A DNA stretch of 64,000 nt from Apiosordaria backusii (Eukaryota; Ascomycota; Sordariomycetes; Sordariales; Lasiosphaeriaceae): the NCBI GenBank assembly GCA_030549205.1, contig JAUKTV010000008.1, positions 186,001 to 250,000 of the forward strand, in the 5' to 3' direction. Of the stretch, positions 19,073-28,166 are shown in pieces. Every line of letters starts with the position of its first letter. Within the stretch, counting starts at the first letter, position 1. The notes under the pieces were generated by a model, which saw nothing but the letters and a program-made list of their open reading frames with translations, was not told the origin of the DNA and made no database searches. A program made the position numbers and the translations under genes.

Positions 19073-21055
19073 TCAATCACGCGTTGACAGACTTCCAACA
19101 ACCAACATCTCACCTTTGGCCTCTCTCGTGGCTCCCTCCTTTTCCACGTACTTGAGTGGTCGGTAGACCGGCTTCCACATTTGTTCTCTGACCCACTCCT
19201 CGAGATCGCTCTCATCCTCCGGAATACCCTGCTCTGTTGCAACACCTTCTTCCACGGCCGCTTGGATCACCTTGCGCGCCACTCTTGCACTAACATCCCT
19301 CACAACCTTAACACCAGGCAACAATGGTGCTGTGTCATTTTTCAGAGCTGGGCTCATCTCGGCAACCCCTCCGACAGCCGCAACCAGCATCTTGTCTGTG
19401 ACAAGCCGAGCCCGACACAAGACAGACCCGAGGCCAATGCCTGGAAAAACTACGCTGTTATTGCACTCGGCCACCTCGATCTCAATTTCTTGTCCATCTT
19501 GACCCCATGGTCCTTTGACCGGTTTGAACGGGCTTCCGGTCGCCACCAGGGCTTTCCCATTCGTCCAGTTCAAGAGGTCAGCAGGTACAGCCTCGTGTAG
19601 GCGCGTCGGATTTGACAGCGGAAGAATGATGGGGCGCTCAACGTGGGAGGCCATCTCGCGGACAATGTCTTTCGTAAATGCTTTGGGGACTGTGGATGTT
19701 CCGATCAACACATTTGGCTTGACTTCTTTCACCACGGCCAGGAGGTCTCTGTCCTTGTCCTTCCACTCATCCCCAGGCCGAGCAAAGGGTTTTTGAGCTG
19801 CTGACAAGGATTCCACCTCAGTGGTCAGCAGCCCAGGTTTGTCAATAAGCCTGTAGATGTTTGTCAGCACATGCGTACAGACCAGGTTTGTCCAAGTGAT
19901 CAACGAACCAAATCTGCTTCGCAGCTTCTTCCTTACTGATGCCGCGGTCTGTTGCAATGGCGTCACGGACCTGATCAGCGATGCCAACGCCCGCCGTTCC
20001 AGCGCCAAAGATCACCATGCGAAGGTCCTCCAACTTTTGCTTCGTAATATGCAGACCGGAAAAGATGGCCGCAAGCGTTACGCAACCGGTTCCTTGGACG
20101 TCATCGTTGAAACAAGGAATCTCTGGGCGGTACTTGTCGAGAATCCTCCGTGCTAGTAGCGGTCAGATCACCATCACCAAATCTGGGGCAACCAAGCACT
20201 CACCGTTGTCAAATCCAAAATCCTCAAAATGGATATAAGCCTTTGGGTACAGTTTCCGCGCTGCCTTGACAAATGTATCGACAAAGTCGTCATAACGCTT
20301 GCCCGTCACTCTCTTCTCCCTGAGTCCAAGATACAACGGATCATCAAGCAGATCTTGGTTATTGGTACCGCAATCCAGGACCACCGGCAGAACACGGTTG
20401 GGGTGAACGCCAGCACATATCGCCGTGAGCGCAAGTTTTGCAATCGAGATCAAAATGCCGCCGCAGCCCTGGTCTCCAATACCCAGGATCTCCTCTCCAT
20501 CCGTGACGACAATGTAGTCGATATCATCTGGGGTGCCCCAAAGCGAGAGATCATGGTGGACACGGTCTGCATCGTTGATGTTAAGGAACACTCCGTCTGG
20601 ACGCCGGAAAATGCGAGAGTAGTTTTGGATAGCCTCGCCTTCTGTAGGTGTGTATACTACACTGAACATCTCGGAGAGGTGATCGTGGAGCAGCTGCATG
20701 CATGTCTCAGTTACTTTCCCGTCTTGTTCTGGTTATTGGCTCGGGATCCTACCCTGAAGTACAACACCTGATTTTGCTCCTTCATCGAGGTCAGGAATGT
20801 GTTCTTGGAAAGATCATTGGGTTGTGCGGAATACTGTTCGTACGCCCGTTGTACCTGTTGGTCTAAGGTTTGAATGCGAGGGGGCAACAGTCCGGCAAGC
20901 CCGAAATCTCGACGCTCTTGATGCGTGAACGCCGAACCCTTGTTGAAGTAGGGGTGGTTGAGCAGGACGGTACCCTTGAGGGCGCATTCTAGTGGCCCGC
21001 TGGTGGAAAGCGGGAGAGACCCGAACTTGGAGGGGCTCTTGTCTTGGGATACCAT
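19073..21055 (-). CDS. NAD(P)-dependent malic enzyme
   Basis: Four exons, 21055-20753, 20693-20204, 20152-19909 and 19850-19073, give 604 residues, normal for the family. It converts malate to pyruvate and CO2 with NAD(P) reduction. Motifs in order: GTVLLNHPYFNKGSAFTHQE, FSVVYTPTEGEAIQNYS, VVTDGEEILGIGDQGCGG, PVVLDCGTNNQ, IHFEDF, PCFNDDVQGTG (metal site), VIFGAGTAGVGIAD (dinucleotide fold), IWLIDKPGLLTTE, LIGTSTVPKAF and LPLSNPTRLHE. No mitochondrial presequence is evident, so it is probably cytosolic. Intron 3 (19851-19908) itself contains a near-copy of the exon that follows it. The last ~20 residues after MWKPVYRPLKYVEKEG are not family-like and may hide a further intron. Confidence 0.93.
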
Positions 21056-21953
21056 CGTGCTGGGTGAGTGAGACAGTGACCGTGGATTTTTGGTATCAAA
21101 TTGGACAATGCAACGGAACAGACGGCCTAGCAGCCACGAGCACTTTTCTTGAAAATAAATGGTGAGAAGACAGCTTCTCGCTGCTCACAAGACTGCATGT
21201 TCACTTCAAGGCATCGCCAGTTGACGAGTTGACGATGACGTAGTTGGCCAAACGTGTGCTGACTGATCTGATCTCGTCCCACCAGGGTCCAAGGAAGGAG
21301 CCCCGCAATCACAGCAGCGCTGGGGCAGATCGGCCAGCCTGCAAAAATCAGGAGAGGCAAACACAAGAGATCACATTCACAACGACGCCAGGTTTGATGA
21401 AGTCAAAAATGTCGGGTCGCTTGGAGCCTCGCCTCTGTGAGCCCCCGATAAACAGGCAGAGGCGCGGACTATGATGGCCCATGAAGGATTCTATTCTTGC
21501 AGCAAGACATCACCAGCAACAGACCCGAGAGTCTGCTACCAATGACCCGTCCAACATGGCACAGCCCCTTCAAAGACCCAAGTACAAGACGTACTGAGAA
21601 GCGAAGGCCTCCCCGGAGGGAGATCTCACTGGTAAGAAATCCGGAGAGATCTTGAGCGGCTGGGAACGGTTGCTGCGTGGGCAAATTGGTGCGGAATGGC
21701 CGCAGGGAAGTCAATACAAAATATCCTACCTCTCAAATGCTTCCATTGCTGCGGAATATCATCTCTACCCATATATCAAAGAGTAGGATAGCAACATGAA
21801 GTGTGACAAAGAGCATTGCCGCCAAATGGCAGCAAAGAACGCGGTGGTTGTTTGTTGATGTTGAAGTTCGCTGAGAGACGCAAAAAAAATTGTGGTTTTG
21901 GAGGCTTGCGGGTCCTGTGCACGGACTACATCGGCTCTTGAGAGCACAGCTGG
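21056..21953. other. Upstream region of malic enzyme, no gene seen
   Basis: About 900 bp between the malic enzyme start and the target duplication of the mobile element. No frame has a family signature. It presumably carries the malic enzyme promoter and is the flank into which the element inserted. Confidence 0.4.
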
Positions 21954-21962
21954 TATCGGTCC
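21954..21962. repeat. Target-site duplication, left copy (TATCGGTCC)
   Basis: A 9-bp sequence identical to that at 25138-25146, lying just outside the terminal inverted repeats of the mobile element. 9-bp duplications are typical of Mutator-like (MULE) transposition. Confidence 0.7.
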
Positions 21963-21967
21963 AGAAA

Positions 21968-21996
21968 ATAGCTCGCGGGGGGTGACTAAATCTTGG
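21968..21996 (+). repeat. Left terminal inverted repeat
   Basis: 29 bp exactly complementary to 25103-25131. It is followed by G-rich degenerate copies of its inner part ending in CTAATCTTGG. Confidence 0.85.
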
Positions 21997-22086
21997 CGGG
22001 GGGTTCGGCTAATCTTGGCAGGGGGGTAGGTTTAAAAAAGGGGTGTAAGTCTAAGAAATATTCCTGCATATGCGTCGCATATGGGC

Positions 22087-22306
22087 CCCAGCCGGGTGTC
22101 CTCCGACACTCTGTCTGAAGTAGGCAGGTAGAGCCCTACCTTCCCCGACGACATCCGGTCCCTAACCGATCATAGGCCCGGAGCTTATCCATATTACCAT
22201 CACTATTATAAATTCTTCAAGGATTTCCAATTTTCTTTCTCCTACGGCTTCGTAAATACTGTCCGCCGCCACACCAAACGACTCCTATACGGGCAAATAC
22301 TTTTAT
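22087..22306 (+). repeat. RIP-mutated copy of the 3' end of an ANK-subtilase gene
   Basis: About 220 bp align with 38269-38523, which spans the last ~40 codons and the 3' flank of the ANK-protease gene. The two differ by about a dozen transitions, all C-to-T at CpA or G-to-A at TpG, plus one transversion and a 36-bp gap that removes the stop codon (38388-38423 in the intact copy). This is the mutation spectrum of repeat-induced point mutation. The segment cannot code here. Confidence 0.85.
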
Positions 22307-22475
22307 AGAGAGATGAGATTGCGAATCAATACACTAGCTAGCTAATAACTAGGTAGCAATCAAGAGAGTGAGAAGAGCAGAGGGTTTCCGTTACGCTGAC
22401 GAGCTTAGCTTCCCTGTTAGCACCTAACCATGTCCCGCCGAGCGCCTTTTTTCCTTTGTCCCCCTCTTCCCATCT

Positions 22476-22875
22476 TGTCACAAGGCGTGCCAGGACGCTA
22501 GGGTGGCACGGGCCCGACGGACAGATAAGGAAGCACGATAAGGGAATCGATGTGCCAAGGCATAGATCGATGCGTTGGGACGTAGATTCCAGGAATCTAC
22601 GTGCTAAGGCATAGATCTAGGATTCAGAACATAGATCTAGGATTTGGAGGATAGATTCAAGATGATGGAAGTCTTGGCGGAAGGACTATATATACGGAGG
22701 AACTAGATAGTTGTAGATAGTTCTGCAGTATGCAATCACAGCGTGTATTCACGGTACCTTGTGTTTACATTGAGACATCTTGTTGTGCACTGTTTAGCTG
22801 CACCGAACCATTATTGTCAGAAGAGACCTTCAACTGTGTATCCCTTTCAGAGGTTCTGATCAGGGGTTCGTCACA
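22476..22875 (+). mobile_element. Putative solo LTR (~400 bp)
   Basis: It begins TGTCACAAGG and ends GGTTCGTCACA (TG..CA ends) and is flanked by CATCT on the left and CATCG on the right, a 4-of-5 match to a 5-bp duplication. Internally it has repeated (A)GGCATAGATC-type motifs and a TATATATA box near 22689 followed by a plausible transcript start region, as expected of U3-R. No second LTR or internal domain is present. The boundaries are tentative. Confidence 0.45.
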
Positions 22876-22938
22876 CATCGCACCCTAAGCCTAGCAAAAC
22901 TCCCAACACTATGCTCATATGGCTCTTGTCTAAACTGC

Positions 22939-24757
22939 TTAGCGGCGAAGAAGGCGGCCGACGAGATGACGGGCCGACAAGAGGCTCGTCAGGGTGTTTC
23001 TGGCGGTGCCGTGGATATGGCGACGGCTGCCGCCTGCCTTGATCGGACCAAGGCCTGCTTTGCCTGTGGGCGGCAGCATGCTGCGGCGTGTGGCGAGAGC
23101 TGCACCGCCCGACAGGGACGAGAACGGAGCCTTGGATCCCACGCCGCCGCGAGCCTGGAATCCCACACCGCCGGCCTTGTGCTCCTGGGCATGCGGACCG
23201 AGGAGCTGGGCGATGCCGGCTGCGAAGCCAGACTTCAAGGCGTCCAGCGGGAACACCGAGGCCCGAAGGCCCTTGTTGTTGTTGGGGGCCCGGGGATCCT
23301 TGTTGTCGGGGTGTCTCAAGAGCGGAACACCCTGTTCGCAGTGCCCGCGAACTATCTGGAGAATGTCGGAGAACTGAAGGATCGGCACGGTCTTGTCCTC
23401 GGTATTCTCGCTGAGCAGGGCTAGACGGAGTTCGCCATCTTCAGGTAGATTTTTTGCCGAGGAAGCGTGGCACTTGTTGAATTTGACGCCGTTGTGAGCC
23501 CAGACTTCGATGCAAGATTGCTGGGAAATATGACGAACGCGATCCTCGATGTCTTTGTTATCCTTGTGGATGTTGCTATCCAGGCCGCGCAGCTGGAGTT
23601 GAACGACCATCTTGATGGAGGGATAGTCGCGTGTGATATCAGGGAGGAGCGAGCGGACGACCTTGTCGTTGACCTTCTTGTTGTTGCCGGGGTTGGCAAG
23701 CAGAAACACACCATAAGGTTTGTTGCTGTACTTGATGGCACAGACGTACTGGGGTTCCCCAAGAAGCTCAATAGGGTACCATCGCTCGAGACCAGGTACG
23801 CCAGCAATGTTTTTGCTGACCAAAGAATACACCTCACCATTGAGGGAACGGTAAAGAGAGGGTGCCATGGTCATGACGGTCATCATTCCTGTTTTGGTGA
23901 TGAAGTGCTGCAGAGTCCCCGAGGGGTAATTAGCTGTTGTGCTGTGACTGAGCTGAAGGGCAGAGAGGATCTCCGGTACTTACTAATTGGATGGCACTGT
24001 TCGTGGACGTGTTGATGAGCTGCTCGAACTTTTTAATGCCACGGCCTGCGAGATTTGGTCTGTCGACAGGATCAACGATAAAGTAGTAGTCCTGGGGGTC
24101 GGTGTTGTATGCGAGGAGGTAGCAGAGGGACGCAAAGATTTGCCGAAGGCTCTGGGGTTTATCAACTTCCAGAATTGCTTGCACAGCGACCAGTTCGCTG
24201 GGGAGCGGGAGCGCAGCGATGGCAGCCTCTTCTGCTTCCAGAATCGTGGATACGACGGGGTTCAAAGGAGCAGCCTGCTTGTCAATGTCGGCGGCGGATT
24301 CGCCGGGGATCGTGGAGACGGCGGAGCCCTTAGAAGCAGCCTGCGAGTGAATGTCAGCTGGGTCTCAAGTTTGATTGACGTGCGCTGGCGCTCTGTGCTC
24401 AGTGCTTGTGCCGACAGGGAAACAAAGAAGCTTTGCCGATGGGATCTGGGGATTCATTGACGGGCGCTGCCGCCAGTGCCTGTGCCGACAAGGAAACAAC
24501 AAGGTTGCCGACAAGGAAACGAACAAGGCTTACCATGTTGATCTGCGCCGACATCTTGGGTGTTCTGGCAACGATGACAGGCCTAGAGCCCTGACGAGCA
24601 GCAGCCTGCGAGTGGAATGTCAGCGTCCGACCGATCGGATCTCAAGTTTGATTGACGTGCGCTGGCGCGCTGTGCTCAGTGCTTGTGCCGACAAGGAAAC
24701 GACAAGGCCGCCGACAAGGAAACGAACAAGGCTTACCATGTTGATCTGCGCCGACAT
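22939..24757 (-). CDS. Unknown protein carried by the TIR element, with duplicated 5' exon-intron unit
   Basis: Four exons, 24757-24737, 24605-24534, 24340-23984 and 23907-22939, give 472 residues. Intron borders are canonical (GTAAGC..GCAG twice, GTAAGT..GCAG). I do not recognise a family. The N-terminus reads MSAQINM, then a second MSAQINM from the duplicated exon. Next come an Ala-rich segment and an ordered-looking core (SLRQIFASLCYLLAYNTDPQ, YYFIVDPVDRPNLAG, KKFEQLINTSTNSAIQLHF, LNGEVYSLVSKNIAGVPGLE, PYGVFLLANPGNNKKVNDKV, IKMVVQLQLRGLDSNI, HISQQSCIEVWAHNGVKFNK). The tail is disordered and R-rich. There is no signal peptide, transposase triad or helicase motif. Intact frames over 470 codons with good splice sites argue that it was recently functional. 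It may be cargo or an accessory gene of the element. Confidence 0.6.
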
Positions 24758-24762
24758 CTTGG
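24340..24762 (-). repeat. Tandem duplication of an exon plus its intron
   Basis: 24604-24762 and 24340-24560 are closely similar copies. Each contains the codons for MSAQINM, the donor GTAAGCCTTG and the whole intron to the acceptor CACTCGCAG. The second copy is longer by about 62 bp owing to a nested duplication of the ...TGTGCCGACAAGGAAAC... segment. The copies keep phase 0, so both exons can be spliced in frame. Confidence 0.8.
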
Positions 24763-25037
24763 GAGAGTTCTGGTAGCGACGGCACGTCTGGGGGTTTGGA
24801 GATACCTAACTGTTGACGTTTGACTGGGAATGCCCCGGTGGCAACGACGAAGACGACAAGAAGAGCCCCCACCAAGCGAGAGATGGAGAGGGAGAGAAAG
24901 AGAGGGCTTTGGGACAGAGAGTGTGAGGTCGAGGGAGGAGAAAGAGAGGATTGGAAATCAAAGGCAGCAAGAACAAGATGACCCCGCGAAAGCACGGCCC
25001 CCGGTTAGAAGAGGTCCATCCAGCATCTGTGTGCGAG

Positions 25038-25090
25038 AGCACGGCCCGGTTAGTGGCACGGCCCGGTTAACGGCACGGCCCGGTTAGCGG
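25038..25090. repeat. Subterminal tandem repeat of the mobile element
   Basis: Three adjacent 17-bp units of the form GGCACGGCCCGGTTAGC, with an older relative at 24991-25008. Subterminal arrays of this sort commonly bind transposase in TIR elements; that role is inferred here. Confidence 0.6.
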
Positions 25091-25102
25091 CGCGGCCGCC
25101 CT

Positions 25103-25131
25103 CCAAGATTTAGTCACCCCCCGCGAGCTAT
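25103..25131 (-). repeat. Right terminal inverted repeat
   Basis: Exact reverse complement of 21968-21996. Confidence 0.85.
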
Positions 25132-25137
25132 CAACTC

Positions 25138-25146
25138 TATCGGTCC
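25138..25146. repeat. Target-site duplication, right copy (TATCGGTCC)
   Basis: Identical to 21954-21962. Confidence 0.7.
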
Positions 25147-25571
25147 GACAGAATTGAGATGCCGAGAGCTCAGTGCCGAATTCTTGGCAAGCTCTCATCA
25201 GAATCAGTCTCAAATCGAGGCCTTGGGTTGATAGGGGTATGGGTTTATCTTGGTTGCTCAACTGTCAAGTCCCAGATCCATTGCCATGGGAGTTACTTCA
25301 GAGACCACGCATAGAATCTGACAGATAATGCAGCTTCTCTGCTGCCTTTCATGGAAGGACGCTGTCGACTTCAACACCGCGCCTTCTCTCACAACAAGAT
25401 CCCGTCATCGAGAAAGCCTAGCGACTTCTAAGAACCTTCTCATTTTTCAACGACGTTGGTTTTCTCGTAATGGCCCAACCGCAAGCTTTGCCTATCTGTC
25501 CGATTACAATCAATCCCCTGTCATCCGAGTCTTGAAAGATCGTTTGGACGCCTTCCGCCCACAATCCTGCT
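25147..25571. other. Upstream region of the small secreted protein gene
   Basis: About 425 bp with no gene seen. It is the right flank of the element insertion and presumably the promoter of the next gene. Confidence 0.35.
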
Positions 25572-26045
25572 ATGATGGCAATCCATACACTGCTGTTCAT
25601 TCTCCTCTTCTGCGCCTTAGTCGAAGCAAACGGCGATCCGGACCCCCAGTACTGGACCGCCACCACAGTGGTCACCGAGACAGTATGGACAATGTGCACA
25701 GCTGAGGAGACAGAAACAGTGGACCCAAAGCTGCCCATCAATTTGCTTGACAGCAAGCTCACCTGCACCCAGGTCTTTGAAAACATCAAGGTCGCCCTGA
25801 CGACAAGCATCATTCTCCCGAACGCCATCCTCACGAGCGTCGTGGTTGAACCTCCAGCCTCTCCGACCTCATGTTACAGCCTGCCCACGCCCATATCGTC
25901 GCTTGATGTCATTGCGTTCGCTGCAAACCAAATCACAACGGATTCCTCAAAAGCAAGCGACCCTGTCTTCTTCTACGTGGGAAACAATGCAACGTCACCG
26001 GAATATGTCGGCACTCTGATCGATGGCAATCGTGTCCTTTTGTGA
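25572..26045 (+). CDS. Small secreted protein, unknown
   Basis: A single exon of 157 residues (156 if the second ATG is used). MMAIHTLLFILLFCALVEAN is a good signal peptide with cleavage near residues 18-20. The mature part is T/V/P-rich with repeated short hydrophobic stretches (TATTVVTETVWTMC, TSIILPNAILTSVVV) and only three cysteines after the signal. No transmembrane helix or GPI signal is obvious. No family is recognised. It could be a cell-wall or effector-like protein. The evidence is one open frame with a signal peptide, so it is moderate. Confidence 0.5.
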   Translation: MMAIHTLLFILLFCALVEANGDPDPQYWTATTVVTETVWTMCTAEETETVDPKLPINLLDSKLTCTQVFENIKVALTTSIILPNAILTSVVVEPPASPTSCYSLPTPISSLDVIAFAANQITTDSSKASDPVFFYVGNNATSPEYVGTLIDGNRVLL

Positions 26046-26203
26046 TGAGTACCCAAAGTTCTTTGCAAACTCTAAACAACAGAGGCCAGAGTCTTGGGTT
26101 GGACGGGACCCGACAGAGCAGCAATTCCTGGGCCGATGTGTTGATGGATGAATGTCTATCATGGATATATCAGACTCTCCGGCCCCACACTCTGCTCGGT
26201 GAC

Positions 26204-26222
26204 TAGGTACCTTAGGTAGGTA
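26204..26222. repeat. TAGGTACCTTAGGTAGGTA motif
   Basis: Copy of the short palindromic GGTACC/CCTTAGG motif seen at five places in the window. Confidence 0.4.
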
Positions 26223-26439
26223 AACACCACCAACATCGGCAATACTTTTCGACATCACTGTGCTGTGATGCGGTATGGTGGGGTGGGAATCACTTTGCTT
26301 CTTGCGGCACAGTGCAACAGGATAATTGCGGCGCATGCTATCTGAAGCCTTACGGCTGCATCTGGTACCATGTTGGTGCATCGCCGGCAGTTTCTACAGT
26401 GCGCATAGAGACGTGGATTGCTGTGGGTAGACCGTGTCA

Positions 26440-26454
26440 GGTACCTTAGGTAGC
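26440..26454. repeat. GGTACCTTAGGTAGC motif
   Basis: Another copy of the palindromic motif, 240 bp from the previous one. Confidence 0.4.
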
Positions 26455-26680
26455 ATTTGCTCACCGATCAAGACCACGGGTTGGCTCGTTGCTACCAACA
26501 AGTCGCGATTGATGCCGTTGGCCCTATTAATCCAAGCAAAACACTCACCGTTCAATGGCCAACAAGAGGGCAGTTTTTCAACCCATTGTTCATTCTGTGT
26601 GTCCATCGACGGCCTCTAAAGCAGACCCGACAATCACTCCCCCGTCCGATTATCCTATACGATCGTTTACACCTTTCGGC

Positions 26681-27547
26681 ATGGACCACCACCCCATGCT
26701 GGACCTCATCGCGGTGGTCACGCTTTCCTCGTTCACAGTCGGTTTGGTCTCCAACTCTCTCATTCGGATAGCAGCCCTGGGCCTCCTCTCCGCCGTGACG
26801 TGGGACTGTGTCCTGAAATGTCCAGTTTACATCTCGAGAAGCGCATGGGCGTCGTCAGTTGGGGGCTACACACTGTCGTATCTCTGGCAGTATCTCGACG
26901 TTGGCGTCCTCAGCAAATGGACTTATGAAAAACAAGGCCCAGAAAATGAGCTGATCAAAGCTTGGGGACCATTTTCACCGAAGACCAAGTCTAATAATAC
27001 CTTCATGGCTCGTGTCAAGTTTGGATTTGGCACTGTGTTCCCCTGGCGGTTCGTGAACACCCCCTACCAAGCCAGAGGTTTTCCCAAGCTCAACAAAAGG
27101 TTGTGCGAGTCTCGTCTCGCTGACCAGGGCAATGTGTCCTGCACATCGCTCTGGAAGTGGGAGGTGGGCAAGAGACGGGGGCACGATCCAGAACATTGCT
27201 CTGGTCTTAGCATCCATGGCTGCTCTCCAAGCCTCGATTTGGGGGATTGTTTTGTCCCAGCCACAGAGGACCCGTTGTTGAAGGAGCTCGTTGAACTCGA
27301 CAGGATTGTGGAGGTCTATAACCTGCAAGAAGCTGCTCATTTTGCCCAGTGTCGAAGTACTGGTGACCAACGATTTGGCAGTAGTGTTGGCGTCGGTAGC
27401 GAGGCTGGCTTGTGGGTAGATCGGTCATCAAACAGCATAATGGCGCTATTCTTCAGGCGAGAACTGCTCATTCGGGCCCGGAAAAACAGGCCCACCGAAT
27501 ATCAACAATATTTCCACATCTCCAAAAGCCTCCCTATCACTGTATGA
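26681..27547 (+). pseudogene. Wax-synthase-like O-acyltransferase relic (N-terminal half recognisable)
   Basis: From the ATG at 26681 the product MDHHPMLDLIAVVTLSSFTV ... NSLIRIAALGLLSAVTW, YISRSAWASSVGGYTLSYLWQYLDVG, FMARVKFGFGTVFPWRFVNTP resembles the N-terminal membrane part of fungal wax-synthase-like acyltransferases. After about 27080 the frame loses this character (C/R-rich, no helices), while a neighbouring frame briefly gives a hydrophobic helix (IQNIALVLASMAALQASIW). A frameshift or a missed intron is therefore likely, and the expected catalytic HxxxxD-like region is not found. The frame stays open to 27547. Real products of this family are about 400 residues with several membrane helices. 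Confidence 0.4.
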
Positions 27548-28166
27548 TCAGCTGAACCGACTCGGGTTGACATTGTGGAATTTGGCAGCAGCATGAGATC
27601 AATTTCATGCCGTTGGGACGCAAAAAGTGCGTGGTATCGGGTTCTGACAGTTGATATCACAGTCTGCCTGAGACAGGTTGACTGATGGCCAGGGGCACTC
27701 ATGGTGTTTCTTCCCAGAGGGATGGAATCTGATCTGATGTCTGTCTCACATCGGACACGTCGATCCGATTGGACCCTCGAGTTGGTCATCCGAACCCGCC
27801 AGCCGAAACCGAACCTTAAAGCCGACCGCGTCTTTGGTGTCCACTTTCCAGGCTTGCTCATGAATGCAGGGAGCTGCGCCGCCTCGAACGACCTCCAGCT
27901 GTCATGAGATTCATTCAATCGTAAGGGCGTGCTACAAAAACCAGGAGGGCGCCCATCCACCGTTTCCGCTCCTTACATACTGTGGTGAGTTTTCTAGGTG
28001 ATGTGCTTTTGCAACCGTTATTCCCCGCAACTACACAGTAAAAAACAACCTCTTTGTACTCCCCGCCGCACTGCCGGGCACAAGCTTCGAAGGGCTCATG
28101 TTTCGGAAGTGGAGCAACCCCGGACGTGATCGAACGCAAGTTCGAGTTCATCTCGTCTTTGCGACC
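27548..28166. other. Intergenic, no gene seen
   Basis: About 620 bp before the chitosanase. Overlapping short frames on the minus strand lack family signals. Confidence 0.35.

Larger units (their letters stand above)
21963..25137. mobile_element. TIR element of ~3.2 kb, MULE-like, carrying an unknown host-type gene
   Basis: Exact inverted repeats of 29 bp (21968-21996 and 25103-25131; core GCTCGCGGGGGGTGACTAAA) bound this region, and the 9-bp direct repeat TATCGGTCC flanks it on both sides. The outermost 5-6 bases at each end pair poorly. Subterminal tandem repeats are present on both sides: G-rich units at 21973-22030 and GGCACGGCCCGGTTA-type units at 25038-25090. Inside are a RIP-mutated fragment related to the gene at 38.4 kb, a putative solo LTR and a four-exon gene on the minus strand. 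No transposase is encoded, so the element is non-autonomous and resembles a Pack-MULE (a MULE that carries host gene pieces). An alternative reading is a TA-targeting family, because TA directly abuts both GCTCGCGG ends, but the 9-bp repeat favours MULE. Confidence 0.75.
26046..26680. other. Intergenic, with two palindromic motif copies
   Basis: No gene is seen. It contains the GGTACCTTAGGTA motif at 26204-26222 and again at 26440-26454. Confidence 0.4.

Noticed and set aside
23088..23414. G/R/P-rich frame that might be taken for an RNA-binding protein
   Set aside because: Antisense shadow of the R-rich tail of the cargo gene.
22966..23424. Plus-strand frames of 108-152 codons overlapping the cargo gene
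   Set aside because: Shadows of the minus-strand gene. The minus frame has splice sites and longer continuity.
21971..25128. Interpretation of the element as Tc1/mariner with TA target duplication
   Set aside because: TA does abut both ends, but TA is self-complementary and so is expected at the edge of any inverted repeat of this form. The identical 9-bp flanks are stronger evidence for a MULE-type event.
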